DNA of 64,000 nt from Nepenthes gracilis (Eukaryota > Streptophyta > Magnoliopsida > Caryophyllales > Nepenthaceae). The stretch lies in assembly GCA_033239525.1 (NCBI GenBank), contig BSYO01000006.1, positions 2,914,001-2,978,000 of the forward strand, given 5' to 3'. How positions within the stretch are numbered: the stretch's first letter is position 1; the number at the start of each line of letters is the position of its first letter. Positions 61,386 to 64,000 of this stretch are shown piece after piece. Under the pieces are notes generated by a model. The model was given only the letters and a program-made list of their open reading frames with translations, was not told where the DNA came from and ran no database searches. A program made the position numbers and the translations under genes.

Positions 61386-62764
61386 TATTGATGGGTTCAA
61401 TAATTAATGAGTTCACCTAAAATTTGACCCGTAGGAAGAAGTGTTCAGAAAGTAGCAGCCCAACCAAAGTTTCACGAAGTCAAAGGCCTTGAGTCCATGG
61501 TAGTAAACTCTTATCAGCATTGTCCAAGATAACCCAACGGTATGTGGGCCGCTAATGATGGCCGTAGGGAAGGCCTACAGATATAGTAGAATCAATTTTA
61601 ACTTAACAGATAAGTTCAAATGATCACTGCCAACAGATGGTATCTCACGTCTGTAAGAGCATGATTCGCAAGCAATAGTAGTCAACCTATCGCTAGAAAG
61701 ATTTTGGGGATTTAGAGCACCGATGGTAGGTGCATGATGCTAGCCATTCACGATTGCAGAGTTGTGGAACTCAAGATCGGCAGACCTATATCCACACTCT
61801 ATATATGTGTCCTTTCCTCAGAGGAAAGGGGGATCCTTCTTCAAATCCATTTTAGTTGTTTTAATGTAAAATTTAGATTTGAAATAAATTCAAAATCAAC
61901 TACGTTTCAATTCAAGCTATTGAATGAGATCAAATAATTTTTTAATTCATTCAATAATTTAGATCTAGAGGCATATTAAGCATTTATACAGATTTATATA
62001 TAATATGGGTTTGAGTTTTACTTATAATCTAAATAATTCAATATTAGAAAAAAATTATAGATAAACTAGATGATAGATGGTATTAATTAATGTCAAATAA
62101 AAAAAAATTCATACAAAAATAGAAATTAAATCTCAAAAACAACATTTTAATAAGGGCAAAATACCCAATTTGGTAAAAGAGAAGGAAAGAATAGAGAGTT
62201 TTAAAAGGGACTTTTTTAAGGTGGTATGCAGGCTAAAGTCTAATTAAATATCAAAATAAAAGTTGAAATAAAGTGAAACTTTGAAGAAAATGGGAACTAA
62301 CGCACTCTTCACATTCAGAATATTATTTTATTATTTTTTATAACTAAAATTTAATATTTTTTATTATAGCTTAGTATTTAAAGATTGACAATTATATTTA
62401 TAATCTTTTAATTTTACTTACTTCTAGCAAAATAATTTCATTTTATGAGCTAAGTGGAAAATAAATATCAGAATTTAAAAAAGGGTACTCACCTCTGATT
62501 CTTATAAGAGATCATTTAAACCTAATTTTTGTAAGATTAATATTTTATTAAAAATAAATGGGTGATTATAGTTTAAAACTGCCGTTAATTCTATTTTTCT
62601 CAATTTTGATTACTTTTTTTTTTTTTTTGAGAAAATCTACATATTTAAGAGAGTTAGGATTCATTTGCAGGATGGTTGCGTCACCAGCAAAGAAGGGGTT
62701 ACATTACACCGATCAACAAGGCTCTATTTTTTAAAGAGATAAAATAGATTATTTTTTTAGATTT
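61386..62764. other. Intergenic sequence
   Basis: A less AT-rich patch (61430-61860) includes a TATA-like CTCTATATATGTG at about 61797. No LTR ends or target duplication were found around it. The rest is AT-rich. Confidence 0.45.
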
Positions 62765-62769
62765 AAATT

Positions 62770-63600
62770 TGTTAGGTTCCAATACCCGGTCCTACAAGAA
62801 TGGGCGAGACGAGTACTTAACCAAAAGTCAGTATCGGTTGTCAAGACCATAAGGTGTAAGCGTAGAGATCTTCCGTATGAGCTGCGCTTTTAAATAGTCA
62901 AGAATGATACGATTAACGGCCAACTTTCTCATTCCGTCCGGTAACAAGCGCGATATGACATCTAGTCCACTGACCATCCAAAGGTCAGAGAAGTCAAGAA
63001 TGGACGAGGACTCTCTCTGATGTCCGAGAATGCCAAATTTCGCTTTTACGCTTCCAAAGAACACGCAACCCACGGAGATCATGCCATCGCAGTAGCTAAG
63101 AATAAACCCTTTAACACGCCACGTTACTTCCATCGACATCCATCGACAGCGAGTATGGCGATTCCACGGCGTTAGCGGCTACCTTCTGCATACGCTAAGA
63201 TATGCTCATTAGAAGATGGTCGTGTCGGCCAGAAAGAGTGGCCACCTCTCTCAGAGCGACCAATAGTACGTGGACATTTCCAAAGTACGTGGGACATTTC
63301 CAACAATGATTTCTCTATAAATACCTAAATAAACTCTCACCAAGAGGACCTTTACGGAGGCACTCCTCCCTCCTCTCAACAAAAAAGAGCGAAAGGCCAA
63401 ATGAGTGAAAGAAAGGGAAGAAATTTCTAAAAGCAGATTAGATGAATCTTCTTATAGTGAAAGATTTGAAAAGGCCTGCGCCGTAGTTTTTTCCTCCTCA
63501 TTTTAAGGGGAGAGTTTTCAATGCAAAAATCGGTCTCAATCTCTCTCTCCAAACCTGGGTACTTCTGGGTGTTGTTTTGACCCCGGAACCGTACGCAACA
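62770..63600 (+). mobile_element. Solo LTR, distinct family (TGTTAGG...CAACA)
   Basis: AAATT duplications lie at 62765-62769 and 63601-63605. It starts TGTTAGGTTCC and ends GTACGCAACA. TATA-like CTATAAATACC is near 63313. It lacks the recurring 18-bp motif, so only the end sequence resembles the LARD family. Confidence 0.87.
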
Positions 63601-63834
63601 AAATTATTTATTTTTAAATAAATAATTATAATTTAATCATTTTTTTAAAAAATAAAAATATTAGTTCTTAAATTATATCTTATCTATTTAAAAATAAATG
63701 ATTGAAATTCAAAGAATAACATTATTCATTTCTTTAATAAATAAATACCTCCTCGTCCCCCATCGCCCGAATGAGATGTTGTTTCGTTATCTTCTACCTA
63801 TCTATTATATTAAAAATATTTAATATTTTTATTA

Positions 63835-64000
63835 ATACCTAGCTGAAACTCTCACCAAAGGAGGACCCTTTCTGGGAGGCGAATTCCTCCCTCCTCTCCA
63901 ACAAAAAAGAGAGCAAGAAAGGCCAGCGAGAAAGAAAGGAAGAAATTTTCAAAAGCTTGATTGTATTTAATCTTACACATAGCGAAGCATTTGGTGCGCC
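63835..64000 (+). mobile_element. Partial second copy of the 62770-63600 LTR, cut by the window edge
   Basis: AATACCTA...AACTCTCACCAA, the CCTCCCTCCTCTC block and GGAAGAAATTT match 63320-63430 in the same order with small changes. The left edge is abrupt, next to AT-rich sequence, and the right edge runs out of the window. Confidence 0.75.

Noticed and set aside
61386..61960. Possible solo LTR (TGATGGGTTC start near 61390, TATA-like site near 61797)
   Set aside because: No matching end, no recurring motif and no target duplication was found.

Overview
The window is nuclear DNA of a flowering plant, most likely a eudicot. It is AT-rich and packed with LTR-retrotransposon remains. It holds a multi-exon plant GH1 beta-glucosidase gene, an RD26/NAC072-type NAC transcription factor gene and a nuclear-type tRNA-Gln gene. 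I cannot name the species from sequence alone.

Layout. (1) 747-25163, minus strand: one GH1 beta-glucosidase gene of 12 exons, with about 1.6 kb of coding sequence spread over 24.4 kb. Introns 4-7 are swollen by two degraded Ty1/copia elements (5843-11814 and 12521-18426), four solo LTRs (15805-16715, nested in the second copia; 18810-20026; 21332-22311; 22803-23843) and a LINE scrap (20167-20338). All splice phases join, and both catalytic glutamates are kept. The last exon has a one-base deletion that truncates the product, and intron 1 uses a GC donor. (2) 25164-31060: the gene's upstream region, with two foldback MITE-like units, a 392-bp TRIM-like element and another solo LTR. (3) 31066-36329: a complete two-LTR element with no recognisable gag or pol (LARD-like). 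Its interior is built of GC-rich palindromes and three different minisatellite arrays. (4) 40028-40815: a solo LTR, followed by a NAC gene (41945-43183, plus strand, 3 exons, 348 aa) with an upstream ABRE/DRE-like cluster and a TATA box. (5) 45880-47700: a truncated LTR element on the minus strand. (6) 47700-58800: mostly AT-rich sequence with two weak gene fragments. (7) 58804-58875: tRNA-Gln(CUG), minus strand. (8) 60298-64000: a solo LTR of the LARD family, a short tandem duplication, another solo LTR and a partial related copy at the edge.

The main new observation is an 18-bp motif (about CTGACTTGAGCGTCGGAG). It recurs in ten LTRs that otherwise differ a great deal. In the nine with intact 3' ends it starts about 160-200 bp from that end. 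Most insertions were placed by their 5-bp target-site duplications, which makes the solo-LTR calls firm even though no database could be searched. The two genes have no evident functional link. The beta-glucosidase, if it works, would be a secreted or vacuolar glycosidase of the monolignol-glucoside type; the NAC is predicted to be a nuclear stress/ABA-response regulator.
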